Assembly (NCBI GenBank): GCA_034509735.1
Contig: JACGWO010000003.1
Coordinates: 8,494,001 to 8,558,000 of the forward strand
DNA length: 64,000 nucleotides
Source: Sesamum alatum
Taxonomy: Eukaryota; Streptophyta; Magnoliopsida; Lamiales; Pedaliaceae
Direction of reading: 5' to 3'
Positions 11,456-21,920 of the stretch are shown in pieces. Both the position numbers and the translations under genes were made by a program. Numbering within the stretch: the stretch's first letter is position 1; the number at the start of each line of letters is the position of its first letter. Below the pieces are notes generated by a model. It did no database searches. It was not told the DNA's origin and saw only the letters and a program-made list of their open reading frames with translations.

Positions 11456-12229
11456 TGTTGGGAATCAATCCCTCCAGTGACAAACACCAGAAACAGAATT
11501 TTACCTTACTACTACAGGCGGGATTGGGATTTACACTACAACCCTTAAATTTACAGATTCGGGGTACGGGACTTAAACAAAGATTAACACAGATTGATAA
11601 AGGAATTAGCAACAGGTATATCACAGAATTCTAAGTTTCGAACCAACGATGGCTCAGGGAGCCAAGATCCGGTAGTGAGCCGACACAGCCACCAAGGCTG
11701 GCACCCAACTACCGGTTGCACCAAGACCCAGTTCTAAGGACCAAAGCCACAAGGCTTGATCCCACAAAACGATCGAATCACAAAGATCACAACCCCAACC
11801 CAGCCACAATATGTTCACCAGATCATAACCACAAAGATCCACTTAGGATAGTATCAGAGTTTTAGGGAACGAGGGAGAAGAGTTCTGGTTCGGTTATCTC
11901 ACGGAAAGATATGGCGGGGGGGGGGGGGCGCATATATAGGGGGTGATAATAGGTGGTGAGAGGTGGAGAGAGATGGCCGAGCCAAGTCCCAACACCATTG
12001 TAAATGGCGAGAGGGAGAATTCAGAGGAACCAGAGCACGAGGGGTCGGGGGAAGGAGAAGACGCTCCAATTCTGATTAGGGTTAGGGCAAGGAAGATAAG
12101 TAGTGGATCAGCCGGATGGGGTTATCAAGTGGGCTGGGTCGACTGATTTTGGTCTTGGGCCATCGAGGAAATTAGGTGGAGTGTCATCGGGCTTGGGCCT
12201 CCCTGGAGGGTCATTGGCCACACTCAACA
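11456..12229 (-). repeat. 5' LTR (774 bp)
   Basis: It runs TGTTGGGAATC to CACTCAACA, with the primer site on the inner side and TAAGA on the outer side. A minus-strand TATA-like CCTATATATGC lies at about 11930-11940 next to a poly-G run. The ORFs inside are not coding. Confidence 0.88.
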
Positions 12230-12234
12230 TAAGA

Positions 12235-12436
12235 CCATAGATTTTATCAAATCAAAATAATATATATTTTTTTACAACACCCACATCGTCGGATCAGCGC
12301 ATCGCTGCCGCCCCTCTTTCCCTCGTACTCCCCACCCCCTGGTCGTGCCCCTTCCTCCACCCCACCTCCCATGCCCTTCCCTTTCCTCCCCCCTCCCTCC
12401 CTTTAGTTTTTATTAGTTATCCATTGTTTCCAACAC
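12235..12436. other. CT-rich low-complexity tract
   Basis: After an AT-rich start, about 12300-12410 is pyrimidine-rich (CCCCTCTTTCCCTCG-like) with no convincing frame. Similar tracts occur at 13800-14035 and 49040-49360. Confidence 0.5.
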
Positions 12437-12706
12437 CTGAAATGAAATTGCCTTCCCAATCAACGAGGGGGGCCAGCTTTGTTATTGCCAAATGAGACTT
12501 TATAGCATGGAAAGCGTTTTCTATCCTGCCATCTGCTAATTTTTGGAGGACCTCTACGATTAAGATTGATGTACGAACCTATTGTATATGCATTTATTTG
12601 CACATAACACTTGCTTTACGAATCTCACCGCCTAAATCTATTTCTCCCTTTGAAGGGCGCCTATGGAATATTACCTTGATAGAAGCAGCAAAATGTCGTG
12701 TCTACT
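12437..12706 (-). pseudogene. Possible two-exon fragment of an unrecognised host gene
   Basis: On the minus strand 12437-12553 is a 117-base open stretch bounded by TAG| before it and CAG|GTGTTGG after it, translating as a plausible soluble helix-rich segment that includes QKLADGRIENAFHAIKSHL. A second candidate exon ends at 12675 with ATCAAG|GTAATATT, leaving a 121-bp GT-AG intron (12554-12674). Its 5' side stops at about 12706, where repetitive sequence begins. Reading phases agree (one base carried over). I cannot name the gene. It may be captured by a transposon or be a decayed remnant; short length keeps confidence low. Confidence 0.35.
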
Positions 12707-14512
12707 ATATTTTTCAAGGGTAAAATACAATTTACCCCCTTTTGTTACTGAAAAAGTGCAAAAAAAGTCCCTGTGAAAAAATAAAGTGCAAAAAACCTCT
12801 TATACTTTCAGAAATGATACAATTTACCCCCTCGACGCGGCTGGTGCATATCACGTGCCATTTTTTATTTTTATTTTTTTATTTTTAGTTTTTAAAATGA
12901 TATTTTTATCCTTATTTTAAAACCATTAGATCTAATATCATTTAGATGAATGGTTCAAATCTCATCAACATTATTTATAAATATATTAAAATTTTATTAT
13001 ATTTATATAACTTTATATATTTTAAAAGAAATTATACATGTTTAACTATATATATTATTTATATAAGTATAAATACCAATAATCAAGTCTTCAGTGAACT
13101 GGTGGAATACATCACATCAACCTGGAGCATTAACCAATCTGGTACACCAATAAATGTTCCTATGCCTATTCCAATCTTGTCTAACTTTGCTAACTCCCCC
13201 TTATCAACCCCTATCTTGTTCATTCTGGAAACACGTCTTCCTATTCCATCTTTTCTTGAATCTCCTTTAAAGGAAGAAATAGAAGCTTGAGAAGGAATAC
13301 CAACCTAGTTCACTCGCTGAGTCTCTTTGCATCCATGGATAATGGTTAAAGCGCCCAACTCAACATTAGCTACATATATATATATATACAATATATATGT
13401 ATACATAGAGAGAGAGAGAGATGATTGCAGCGGCAGTGGCGGGGAGGAGGGTTGCAGCGGTGGGCGGTGGGAGATGATTGCAGCGCCGAGTCGGCTGGGG
13501 GAAGGGCTCAGAGCGACGGGTGGGTAGGGGGAAGGGTTTTGGACGGGGGAGGAGGGGTTAAGCTTGGTGGCGGGGCAGGAGCCTGGGCGAGTGACGGAGG
13601 CCTTGGGGCGGGGCCGCAGAGGGCGTGGGGCTGAGGGACTGGTCAGTGATCAATGATCCAAATCAAATCTTACTGAAATCTATGATCAATATCTTTATTT
13701 TTTCAGACCAATAGTTCAAGTTTACTTTCACATATAACATATATAATTTACGAAATATAAAAACTACAAACAATAAAAACAAATGAAAAAAAATGTCATC
13801 TTCCCCCACTGCTTCCTTGTCTCCTTGCATCTCCGCTTCTCATCCTCCGCCCCACTCACCTCACTTTCGCCCGCCTCTCAGCCTCCCCTCTCCCCATCGT
13901 TACTTGCACCACCACCTTTTCCCCTTTCCCATCTGCCCCGGCACCCCCTTTCCTCTCTCCACCTCTGCCGCCTCCCCATTCCAGATTTGCTGCCGCCTCT
14001 CACCTACCTTCGCCTGCGCCGCGACCCCTTTTTTGGTGTATTTATTATTTATTTGTTTATTGATATTGTAAGTATATATGTTATATATTTATATCTGTGT
14101 ATGTATATTTTATATATATTAATTTATTGTTAAATGTATTTTTATATGTTTTATACATTTATTTTTGTTACTTGTATAAATTTGAGCATGGATCTAACTC
14201 AAGTGAATGTGAGTCATTGATTTGTATAACAAATATAGACTGTTGATCTATGGAAAAAAGATATAAACCATTGATTTGTTTATTAAACTTGAAGCAATGA
14301 TACATACACACATATATTTATAAAATAAGATTTAATGATTTATAGTCAAGCATAAAAATCGTTTTATAACTAAAAATAATCAAACTCTGGACAAAGCGCG
14401 TGTGACAAAGCACTCACATGAGTTTTAAGAATTGAGGAAGGTAAGTTGGTTTTTTTTTTTCCCAAGGGGGTTGCCTATTTCTTGTATTACAGGTAAATAG
14501 ATTACAGTTTAC
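12707..14512. other. Unclassified interval, possible inverted-repeat element
   Basis: The left end, near 12717, GGGTAAAATACAATTTACCCC, and the right end, near 14491-14512, whose complement reads GGTAAACTGTAATCTATTTACC, resemble the two ends of a plant MITE family that carries GTAATTTACCCCC. No target duplication was found, so one element is only a guess. Inside are an AT-rich stretch, a GA-rich then GC-rich block (13400-13640), and a CT-rich block (13800-14035). The open frames in these blocks are low-complexity artefacts. A (TA)n run is at 13374-13390. Confidence 0.3.
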
Positions 14513-14517
14513 CTCTA

Positions 14518-15060
14518 TGTTGGGTGGATGCACCACCAATGGATTGTTACAACAAATCTGCAAAAGATTTAAACACTACCACAAAGGTCTTTCCACAAAG
14601 GATTACAACTACACGATTTCCACTAAGGAACTTACTATTTTTTCGAGAATGGAGTAGGGAGATAAAGGCTTTGTACTCACACTTGTTATATCTCACACAA
14701 GAGGGATGAGGACCTTATTATATGAGACATTGGTGAGAAGGCAGAGGCAAGAAGAGGCGGTGACCATGCTTCCAATGTCATCGGAATGGAGGAGAGAAAG
14801 TGGGAACTCAAGGAGACATTTTGACAAGGAGAGAGGATGATCACAGCGGCAGATTTGCAAGGGGAAATAAGGGATCTGATTTTAGGTCAAAACAATAACT
14901 ATGGGGACATAGGTCACATGGGTTCTGGACCGGGTCGGGTAGTGAAAATGGGCTTTGATGGGTTGGGCCAATTTTTGGTGGATTGAGCCATCCTTTGGTT
15001 GTGGGTTTGGGCCTATGAGTTGGGCTACCCGAATGGGTCATGGGCCAATAAATTCCAACA
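14518..15060 (-). repeat. 3' LTR (543 bp, internally deleted)
   Basis: TGTTGGGTGGATGCACC to ATAAATTCCAACA. Compared with the 5' LTR it misses the stretch corresponding to about 16983-17186. A purine-rich AAGGTAGAGAT on the minus strand lies just inside at 15061-15073 and is a weak polypurine tract. Confidence 0.9.
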
Positions 15061-15246
15061 ATCTCTACCTTGGACCAGGACCCATGAAGGGAACCAGTAC
15101 CAAGGTCGGGGATCTCAACCATCATCATAGCCATGTCAGTCCTGGGACACTGAGAGGGTACCTGCAAAACAAAAAAATAAACTTGCATGTTTGGGTTAGT
15201 AAAGAGTACAAAAGTAAAAAGAGACACATTCCACAGGATTGTATAA

Positions 15247-16069
15247 TTAGTAGACTTCTCCTAGACTGTCTTCAATTATTGCATTGGCTTCTTCTTCATT
15301 ATGGTTTTTATCTCTATTATCTCTTTTTGGTTTTCTATAGTCCTTAATATAATGTCCTTTAATACCGCAATTATAACGCCTTCTTTCTTTAACTTTATCA
15401 TCCTTATCCTCATCATCCCTTGATCTAGACCTATGACTTCTATGTTTATAACCTGAATTCGTAGTTCTTCCCCTAACAAAGTTAATCTCATTCTGAACTT
15501 GACTGGACTTGTTGGCTTTTAAATCCATCTCTTTTCTTTTTAAACCATTAACAACAGTATCTAGGTTAATCTGGTCCCTACCGTATTTTATAGCAGCTTT
15601 TACATCATTGTAATCTTCTGGGATGGCATTTAGTAAAATTATGGGAGAATATTCATCAATATTTTTGATCTCCTGTCAACTTTATATCCTGAATTAACTT
15701 AGTAAATTCATCTAGATTCTCCTCTATGTTTTTAGACAAGTCTAGTCTATAACGAAAGAAATTTTCAAGTAAGAACAATTTACTGGGTAGGGAGTTTTCT
15801 GTATATAACTCTTCTAGCTTATTCCATAAGGCTTTAACACTATCTTGCTTCCCTACTTTTCTTAGAACGTTATCAGACAGATTTAAAATGATAGAAGAGT
15901 AGGCATACTCATCATTTTCAGTTCTTTTCACTTCAGAAATAGTTTCAACATATTTGCCATCAATGTCCTTCAAAACTTTTTGTTGAATTAAAATACCCTT
16001 CATCTTTTGTTGCCATATCGAAAAATCCGATTTCCCATCGAAAGGGTGTAGGTTGTATACAACCATCAC
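15247..16069 (-). pseudogene. copia gag (UBN2) with damaged zinc knuckle
   Basis: The first frame (15656-16069) starts MMVVYNLHPFDGKSDFSIWQ, the usual plant copia gag opening, and has the ALWNKLEELYTENSLPSKLFL helix. A frameshift near 15656 leads to the continuation at 15247-15655, with PEDYNDVKAAIKY and a basic linker. The zinc knuckle reads YNCGIKGHYIKDYRKPK; the first and last cysteines of the CX2CX4HX4C pattern are replaced (Arg and Tyr), so RNA binding is probably lost. The gene stops at GEVY and no protease follows. Confidence 0.85.
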
Positions 16070-16204
16070 AGAGATATAATGACAACAAATGCAGGTATAA
16101 TATCGATAGTAAAGGGAACCTTTTCTATCTCAACCAGATACCCGACAGCCTCAAGGGCCCGGCCAGGTGAGAAATAGAGAAGGGGTTGGTCAAGGTCTAG
16201 TAAC

Positions 16205-16800
16205 AGTATGCACAAAGCAATATAACTCCAACCAAAACATTGTAGAATGACTCCACTAAGGACAGAGTTAAAATTATGCAGCAATTTTACACAAAGCAGA
16301 AATATTTAATCGAGGAATATCGCACAAAGCATTAGAAATACTTAGCAGTAATAGTAGCACTAAGCCCTAAAAATGAATCGCAATTCCTCTAAGGAAAAAA
16401 AATATAGCAATTGACAGATTTTTCACTTACCAATTATACCCAAAAATGCACTAAGCAATAAATTTTACAAAAATCCGGATATCACCAAATGAAATGCACT
16501 AAGAAATATTTCTTAACTATGATAAATATCGCACTAAGCAGGAAAAATACTTGCACTAAGCCAAAAACATATCAGTCAGTGGAAACTTAAACCCAAAAAT
16601 GCACCAAGCAGAAATAAATACTTTTCACTAAACCGAATGCACACAGCACAAATATTTTTAGCACTAAGCCGATGAAACTGGAGGAGATATAAGCACCAAG
16701 CAGAAAATTGTAACCAAACCGAAACAGAGAATTAGCAATAATTTTCAGCACTAAGCGAGTATTTACTGCAGAAATTTTTTGAGCACTAAAAAATAGCACA
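16205..16800 (-). repeat. Leader array of GCACTAAGCA-like motifs
   Basis: About seventeen copies of GCACTAAGCA, GCACTAAGCC, GCACAAAGCA or GCACCAAGCA at irregular spacing between primer site and gag. On the sense strand they read TGCTTAGTGC. The spacers between copies are AT-rich and not similar to one another. Confidence 0.78.
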
Positions 16801-16815
16801 CAATAAAAAAAATAA

Positions 16816-16816
<1 letters not shown>

Positions 16817-16852
<36 letters not shown>
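16817..16852. repeat. (AT)n microsatellite
   Basis: About eighteen uninterrupted AT units at the primer-side end of the leader. Confidence 0.95.
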
Positions 16853-16855
<3 letters not shown>

Positions 16856-16925
16856 CTGATCAATAAATCGAGATATGGAAAGAATTTACCGTGATGTTGC
16901 CGGGAGGCAGAACCAGCGTGAAACT

Positions 16926-16938
16926 GACTCTGATACCA
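16926..16938 (-). promoter_or_regulatory. Primer binding site (tRNA-iMet type)
   Basis: The minus strand reads TGGTATCAGAGTC, one base inside the 5' LTR. It differs by one base near its end from the site at 11442-11454. Confidence 0.85.
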
Positions 16939-16939
16939 T

Positions 16940-17687
16940 TGTTGGGTGGACGCAGCACCAATGGATCGTACAACAAATCTCCTAATTACTATTACAGGCC
17001 AAATATCATACAACTTACAAATGAAATACGAAAAATACACAAAGTAAATTCCCTGATAATTTCTAAGGCCCAACGAGCCGAGATCCGAGGAGGGAGAACT
17101 CATGGCTACCAACAAAGCCGGCTCCCACAACCGGTTACTCAAACACCACCACAAGGGCCCTCGTCCACAAAGGACCACGATCCACAAAGGATTTAAAAAC
17201 TACCAAATAGGTCTTTCCACAAAGGATTACAACTACACGATTTCCACTAAGGAACTTACGGTTTTTTCAAAAATGGAGTAGGGAGATAAAGGCCTTGTAC
17301 TCACACTTGTTATATCTCACACAAGAGGGATGAGGACCCTTTTATATAAGACATTGGTGAGAAGGCAGAGGCGAGAAGGGGGGTTGGACCATGATTCCAA
17401 TGTCATAGGAATGGAGGAGAGAAAGTGGGAACCCAAGGAGACATTTTGAGAGGGAGAGAGGATGATGGCAGTGGTAGATTTGCAAGCGGAGATAAGGGAT
17501 CAGATTTTAGGTCAAAATAATATGTATTGGGGACATAGGTCACACGGGTTCTGGGCGGGGTCGGGTAGTGAAAATGGGCTTTGATGGGTTGGGCCAATTT
17601 GTGGTGGATTGAGCCATCCTTTAGTTGTGGGTTTGGGCCCGTGAGTTGGGCCTACTCGAATGGGTCATGGGCCAATAAATTCCAACA
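16940..17687 (-). repeat. 5' LTR (748 bp)
   Basis: TGTTGGGTGGACGCAGC to ATAAATTCCAACA. The minus strand carries TATATAAAAG at 17339-17348, a fitting TATA box for transcription into the element. Confidence 0.9.
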
Positions 17688-17692
17688 CTCTA

Positions 17693-18227
17693 TTTGTAAC
17701 TTTAAAATTATTTGAAGCCACTGCAATGCCCATCATGTACCCCTTTAACTTCATAGGTTCAACGTAACACATATAGTACATAAGTAGCAGTCTTTCTGTC
17801 AATTGCATTATGTTATTGATGCAATTTATATTAGATAAAATTGCATTTATCATCCCACAGGACAGGGTGTTGTAAGTTTGATCCTATACTTTACGGAGTT
17901 AATATAGAGGTCTCATAAGATAAATAAGCATGGCATTTTTCATCATACTGGCAAACGGATTGTTTTTTTGGGATAGTTACACTGCCCTCCTAGGAGGTTT
18001 GATAATCCCAACCTTCTAGATCTCCTCCCTACTTACTACCAACCTTGTTATTTCGGGGGAACTCTTCCATTTCATTCTATTTCGGTACCACCGCTGAATT
18101 CCCACAAATGGAATGAAAAGTGGGTCCATGTAAATGATTGAGACCTCGCAAACAACCCGCCCGCTTCCATAGAACAATATCGTGGCAACGTAGACCTAAG
18201 TGGTCATATTGAGATTATACGTAGACC
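17693..18227. other. Intergenic, no gene seen
   Basis: About 17845-17890 resembles the end of a common plant inverted-repeat family (AATTGCATTTATCATCCCAC). The rest holds no frame or repeat that I recognise. Confidence 0.4.
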
Positions 18228-18948
18228 TGTAAACAAATTTTCAATTTTCTTTATTTATCAAAACAAAAAAATATGACAAATGAAATTATTGAATTTGATT
18301 GAATATTTATGGGTGAAAATCTCTATTTGAAACCTCTGATTCTCCACTTCAAGAACGTGATCTTTGATCTCGGGAACTTCAGAGGTGGAACTTGACGTTT
18401 GATCCCCTTCGATGTTGACTTCGATCTTCAAATAACGTTAATTTGGGTCTTTCGACTTATTCCCGAATTAAACAATATAAACTTGGAATCTTTGCTTTGA
18501 ACTTGAATATTTATTGGTCGATTTGAAGCTTTGATCTTCTGTCAAGTTGGACTTGTGTTTTGATAACGTTAATTTGTGTGTCTTCCGACTTCTTCTCGAA
18601 TCAAACGTTGACTTTCGATGATTTTCACGACGAACGCCTTGATTCTTGTCTTGAACATCGCGGATCTTCCTTGATTTGCACTTGAGAGGATTTTGGGACT
18701 TCTTGAATGCTCTCTTGCTTGTGTCTTCAATTTTGTTGGTGTCAAACAGGTAGAGTTGTGGTGAACTTGATCACTTTTTATATTATCTATTTACAATTTA
18801 ATTTAAAGAGATAAATACATTAAATATTTAGAGTGATCTGGTTGGTCAATTTTGATATTATCTCCTGAACATTTGTATTTTTTAAAGAGATAAATATCAA
18901 AATTATTTATCTCAATTTGATTGGAGCGTGAAAGTTTTCTTGTCTACA
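18228..18948 (-). repeat. 3' LTR (721 bp)
   Basis: Aligned by eye with 20888-21621 over its whole length with many substitutions and small indels, so this is an older insertion. Confidence 0.88.
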
Positions 18949-18949
18949 A

Positions 18950-18962
18950 ATGCCCCCTCGAG
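18950..18962 (-). promoter_or_regulatory. Polypurine tract
   Basis: The minus strand reads CTCGAGGGGGCATT immediately before the 3' LTR, the start point of plus-strand DNA synthesis in LTR elements. Confidence 0.7.
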
Positions 18963-19134
18963 ACTTGTTCACGGACATCTACTGCAATGAAGTGAAGGAG
19001 TGAACATGTCTCAGAATTGATTCTTATTCATAAGATGTCTTTTCCTTCTAACACGTGACTGAACTTTGAAACATAGCTCAAGCTGCCTACGTACCTTTTT
19101 AAGATGATCAAGTCATAACGTAGTTCGCTTGAAT

Positions 19135-19725
19135 TTTGTTGATAGTTTATTCTCATATCAAGTAGTCTTCGAACTTGACTTTGTTAATTTATACTCATAG
19201 CAAGGAGTTCTTGATTTGAACTTATTTGAAGTTATTGATAGTTTTCACTCATATCAAGGAGTTCTTTAACTTGAATTTGTAGATAGTTTATAATCTTGTC
19301 AAGAAGTTTTTCAAGTAATTAATTTATAGATAGTTTATACTCGTATCAAGGACTTCTGCAACTTGAATTTGTGGATAGTTTATACTCTTATTAAGGAGTT
19401 CTTCAAGTAAATTTGTAGATAGTTTTTACTTGTGTCTAGGAGTTCTTCAACTTGAATTTGGAGATAGTTTGTACTCATATCAAGAAGTATTGAGAATTAT
19501 TTTGGACATTAGATAGTTTATACTCATATCCAGGAGCATTTAGAATTTTTTTTGGACATTAGATAGTTTATGCTCATATCCAGGAGCACCGGGGATTTTT
19601 TTCTTTTTTTTGTTCTTTCAACATTAGATATTTTATGCTCATATCCAGGAGCACTGAGATTTTTTTGTACATTAGATAGTTTATGCTCGTATACAGGAGC
19701 ATTGGAAATTTTCATGGTGTTGCAT
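19135..19725. repeat. Tandem array, about 12 units of ~46 bp
   Basis: Units share GATAGTTTATACTCATATCA followed by AGGAGTTCTT and a variable stretch. Starts at 19282, 19329, 19374, 19418, 19463, 19512, 19562, 19627 and 19675 give periods of 44 to 65 bases. The last four units form a subtype with CCAGGAGCA. On the sense strand one frame (19524-19715) repeats a YEHKLSNV-like peptide, but stops elsewhere make coding doubtful. Confidence 0.85.
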
Positions 19726-19729
19726 CGTC

Positions 19730-20880
19730 ATCAACATCATCATTGATATCATTTGAGTATTCGTCTTTTTTGCAATTGAAGCTCATTTCAATTCTATGTG
19801 CATGAGTCACTAGCTCTACAAAATTTTTTGGTTTTATTGCTTGAACAATATAGAAAAGTCTCGGACAATCGATCTTTCCAATTAAGACTCAAATTTTCCA
19901 GCGATTGATATAATCAATGACGGACTCTTCCTTCCACTGATGTGAGTTCATAAGCTCGATCATGCTAACTGTCCTTCTGGTATTGTAAAAATAACTGAGA
20001 AACTGTTCTAATTGCCCCTAACTGTCAAATGAGTTGGCTTCCAAGTCGGTGTACCAGTCAAATGCCTTTCCCTCCAAAGGTATAACAAATTATTTTACGT
20101 AGTGATCTCCATAAGTCCCTGCATTGTTGTATGTCTCAATGAAGTGAACCGCGTGTTACTTCGGATTTCCGTTACCATCAAACTGTTGAAACTTGGGAGG
20201 TTGATAGCCGTTTGCAATCTTCAGATGATCAATTCTTTGAGTATATGGCTTTGTGTAAGTAAAGGATGACCTTGAGCTTTCCTCGATCTCGCTTCTGATG
20301 GCTCCTTCAAAGAATTCTTTTAGTCAGTCCTCAGAATAGTTCATCAGACGAGACCTGAAGCTCTTTTGCAGGATTATCCTTCTCGGTATAATGTTGTTTT
20401 GTGGATGCCTCTTTTTCATCATGAGCCTCAATTTGTTTCCCCCTGATATAGCTTGTGTCAATATTATCTGACTTGTCGATCAAACTAGCAATTTGGGCAT
20501 CTTGCTCTTGGACATGCTTTGTGAGTCATTCGATGGCCCTTGTCAGACTTGCAACTTGCTCTTCTATAGTTGTAGCATTCATCACCATGACTAGAGCCAC
20601 ATTCCTTGGGAAGAAGTAGCTAGACACGGAGCGAGAAGAGGAGGAGGAGATTTATCTCCCTCATCTTCACTTGCATGGCTAGGTATGATTAACTCCTTCT
20701 GGGCGGACTCAATGGGAAGATTCATCTGGGAAGATATACTCTTCGTACTAGAATTTGAAGACTTCGATATGAAGAGTTTGGACTTCACCGTCTTAACATT
20801 TTTCCTTGAGTATCCATTTAAATAGTTCAGATCTTGATGAAGGGAAGAGATAAGAGGTAGAGAGGTCCTACCTGGCGTGC
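19730..20880 (-). pseudogene. Ty3/gypsy gag, degenerate
   Basis: Minus-strand reading in the region 19740-20300 recovers the gypsy gag domain: a YQPPKFQQFDGNGNPK-like start, IPLEGKAFDWYTDLE, then QWKEESVIDYINRWK. At least four in-frame stops and several shifts interrupt it. Upstream (20591-20880) a Ser/Lys-rich frame follows the primer site and is the likely N-terminal region. No zinc knuckle, protease or RT follows. Confidence 0.72.
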
Positions 20881-20882
20881 CA
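20866..20882 (-). promoter_or_regulatory. Primer binding site
   Basis: The minus strand reads TGGCACGCCAGGTAGGA five bases inside the right LTR, the TGGCACG-type primer site common in plant gypsy elements. The exact tRNA was not determined. Confidence 0.65.
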
Positions 20883-20887
20883 AAATT

Positions 20888-21621
20888 TGTAAACAAATCC
20901 TCGTATTTCTCTATTTATCGAAACAGAAAAATATTACAAATGAATTTATTGAATTTGAATGAATATTTGTGGGTGTAAAATCTCTATTGAAACCTCTGAT
21001 TCTTCACTTCAAACGTGATATTTGATTTCAGCAACTTCGGAGGTGGAACTTGACATTTGATCGCCTTCGACGTTGACTTCGATCTTCAAATAGTATTAAT
21101 TCGGGGGTTTTCTGACTTATTCTCGATTGAACGCTAGACTTGAACTTGAATATTTCTTGGTGGATTTGAAGCTTTGATCTTCTGCCAAGGTGGATTTGTA
21201 TTTTGATAACGTTATTCATGTGTGTTCCGACTTCTTGTCGAATCAAACATTGACTTTGGATGATTTCCGCGATGAACGCCTTGATTCTTGCCTTGAACGT
21301 CGTGGATCTTCCTTGATTTGCGCTTGGTAGGATTTTGGGACTTCTTGAATGCTCTCTTATTTGTCTCTTCAATTGTGTGTGTCCTGAATGAGATTCAAGG
21401 ACCCCTTTATATAGGTGTCAAAGAGGTAGAGTTGTAGTGAACTTGATCACCTATATTATTTCTTTACAATTTAATTTAAAGAGATAAATATATTAAATAT
21501 TTAGAGTGACCTGATTGGTTAATTTTGATATTATCTCCTTAATATTTGTATTTTCTAAAGAGACAAATATCAAAATTATTTATCTTGATTTGATTTGAGT
21601 GTGAAAATTTGCTTGTCTACA
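20888..21621 (-). repeat. 5' LTR (734 bp)
   Basis: TGTAAACAAATCC to GCTTGTCTACA. On the minus strand TATATAAAG at 21405-21413 is a TATA box pointing into the element. Confidence 0.88.
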
Positions 21622-21912
21622 TACCCCTTGTGATTTGGAATTACATCTAATACCCCTGAGGTTTGCTTCCGTCTAACAAATAGGTTCCGTCCCTCTATTA
21701 GTTAAAATTCATAAAATTTGTTGATATTAACAAAAAAGAAAAACTGAATAAAAATCAATATTTACCCGCAATTGACTTATTACTGACTTATTGTAGGTCA
21801 AATAAATCTTTAATGACTAAAGTGCCCTTATAACTGTACTTGGCATCTTCTTCAATTTAGATTGTGTTTAATCAGCTATGCAACATGTACTTTATTTGGA
21901 AATTTGGATGCT
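21622..21912. mobile_element. One arm of a GATTTGGAATTACATC inverted-repeat family
   Basis: 21626-21850 matches one arm of the element at 51836-52256 (CTAACAAATAG, TTATTGTAGGTCAAATAAAT). The second arm is not seen, so this is a partial copy. The rest of the interval has no gene. Confidence 0.55.
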
Positions 21913-21920
21913 TAGTTCTA

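Larger units (their letters stand above)
6084..12229 (-). mobile_element. LTR retrotransposon reduced to LTRs and leader (TSD TAAGA)
   Basis: The element is bounded by perfect 5-bp duplications TAAGA at 6079-6083 and 12230-12234. The 5' LTR is at 11456-12229, a tRNA-iMet primer site at 11442-11454, and a motif-rich leader at 10794-11441. A deletion then joins the leader directly to the 3' LTR, removing the end of that LTR and all coding. The 3' LTR is in two parts (6084-6512 and 10722-10793) because a solo LTR inserted into it. The primer site and leader place it close to the gag-only copia-type element at 14518-17687. Confidence 0.88.
14518..17687 (-). mobile_element. Gag-only copia-type LTR retrotransposon (TSD CTCTA)
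   Basis: Two LTRs (14518-15060 and 16940-17687) flank a 1.9-kb interior, with perfect CTCTA duplications at 14513-14517 and 17688-17692. From the 5' side on the minus strand there is a primer site (16926-16938), a motif-rich leader, a gag gene, and then the 3' LTR. There is no protease, integrase or RT, so it must have depended on enzymes in trans. The left LTR lacks about 205 bp present in the right one, a post-insertion deletion. Confidence 0.92.
18228..21621 (-). mobile_element. Gag-only gypsy-type LTR element with internal tandem array
   Basis: LTRs at 18228-18948 and 20888-21621 (TGTAAACAAAT...CTTGTCTACA) flank a 1.9-kb interior with a degenerate gypsy gag and a 46-bp tandem array. A primer site sits beside the right LTR and a polypurine tract beside the left one, so it reads on the minus strand. 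No pol domain is present. The flanks AGACC and TACCC do not match, so the duplication has decayed or one end has been altered. The layout fits terminal-repeat elements that keep only GAG. Confidence 0.85.

Noticed and set aside
13783..14133. Pro/Ser-rich frames of 92-116 residues
   Set aside because: Low-complexity CT tract; two overlapping frames look equally protein-like, as expected from composition alone.
14841..15347. Overlapping frames of 128-130 residues on both strands
   Set aside because: They span the LTR end and untranslated sequence and have no domain.
16817..16852. Regular AT repeat considered as a possible centromeric or CRISPR-like array
   Set aside because: Simple dinucleotide microsatellite; no spacers.
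18223..21626. Target-site duplication for the gypsy-type gag-only element
   Set aside because: AGACC and TACCC do not match, so no duplication is claimed although the LTR pair is clear.
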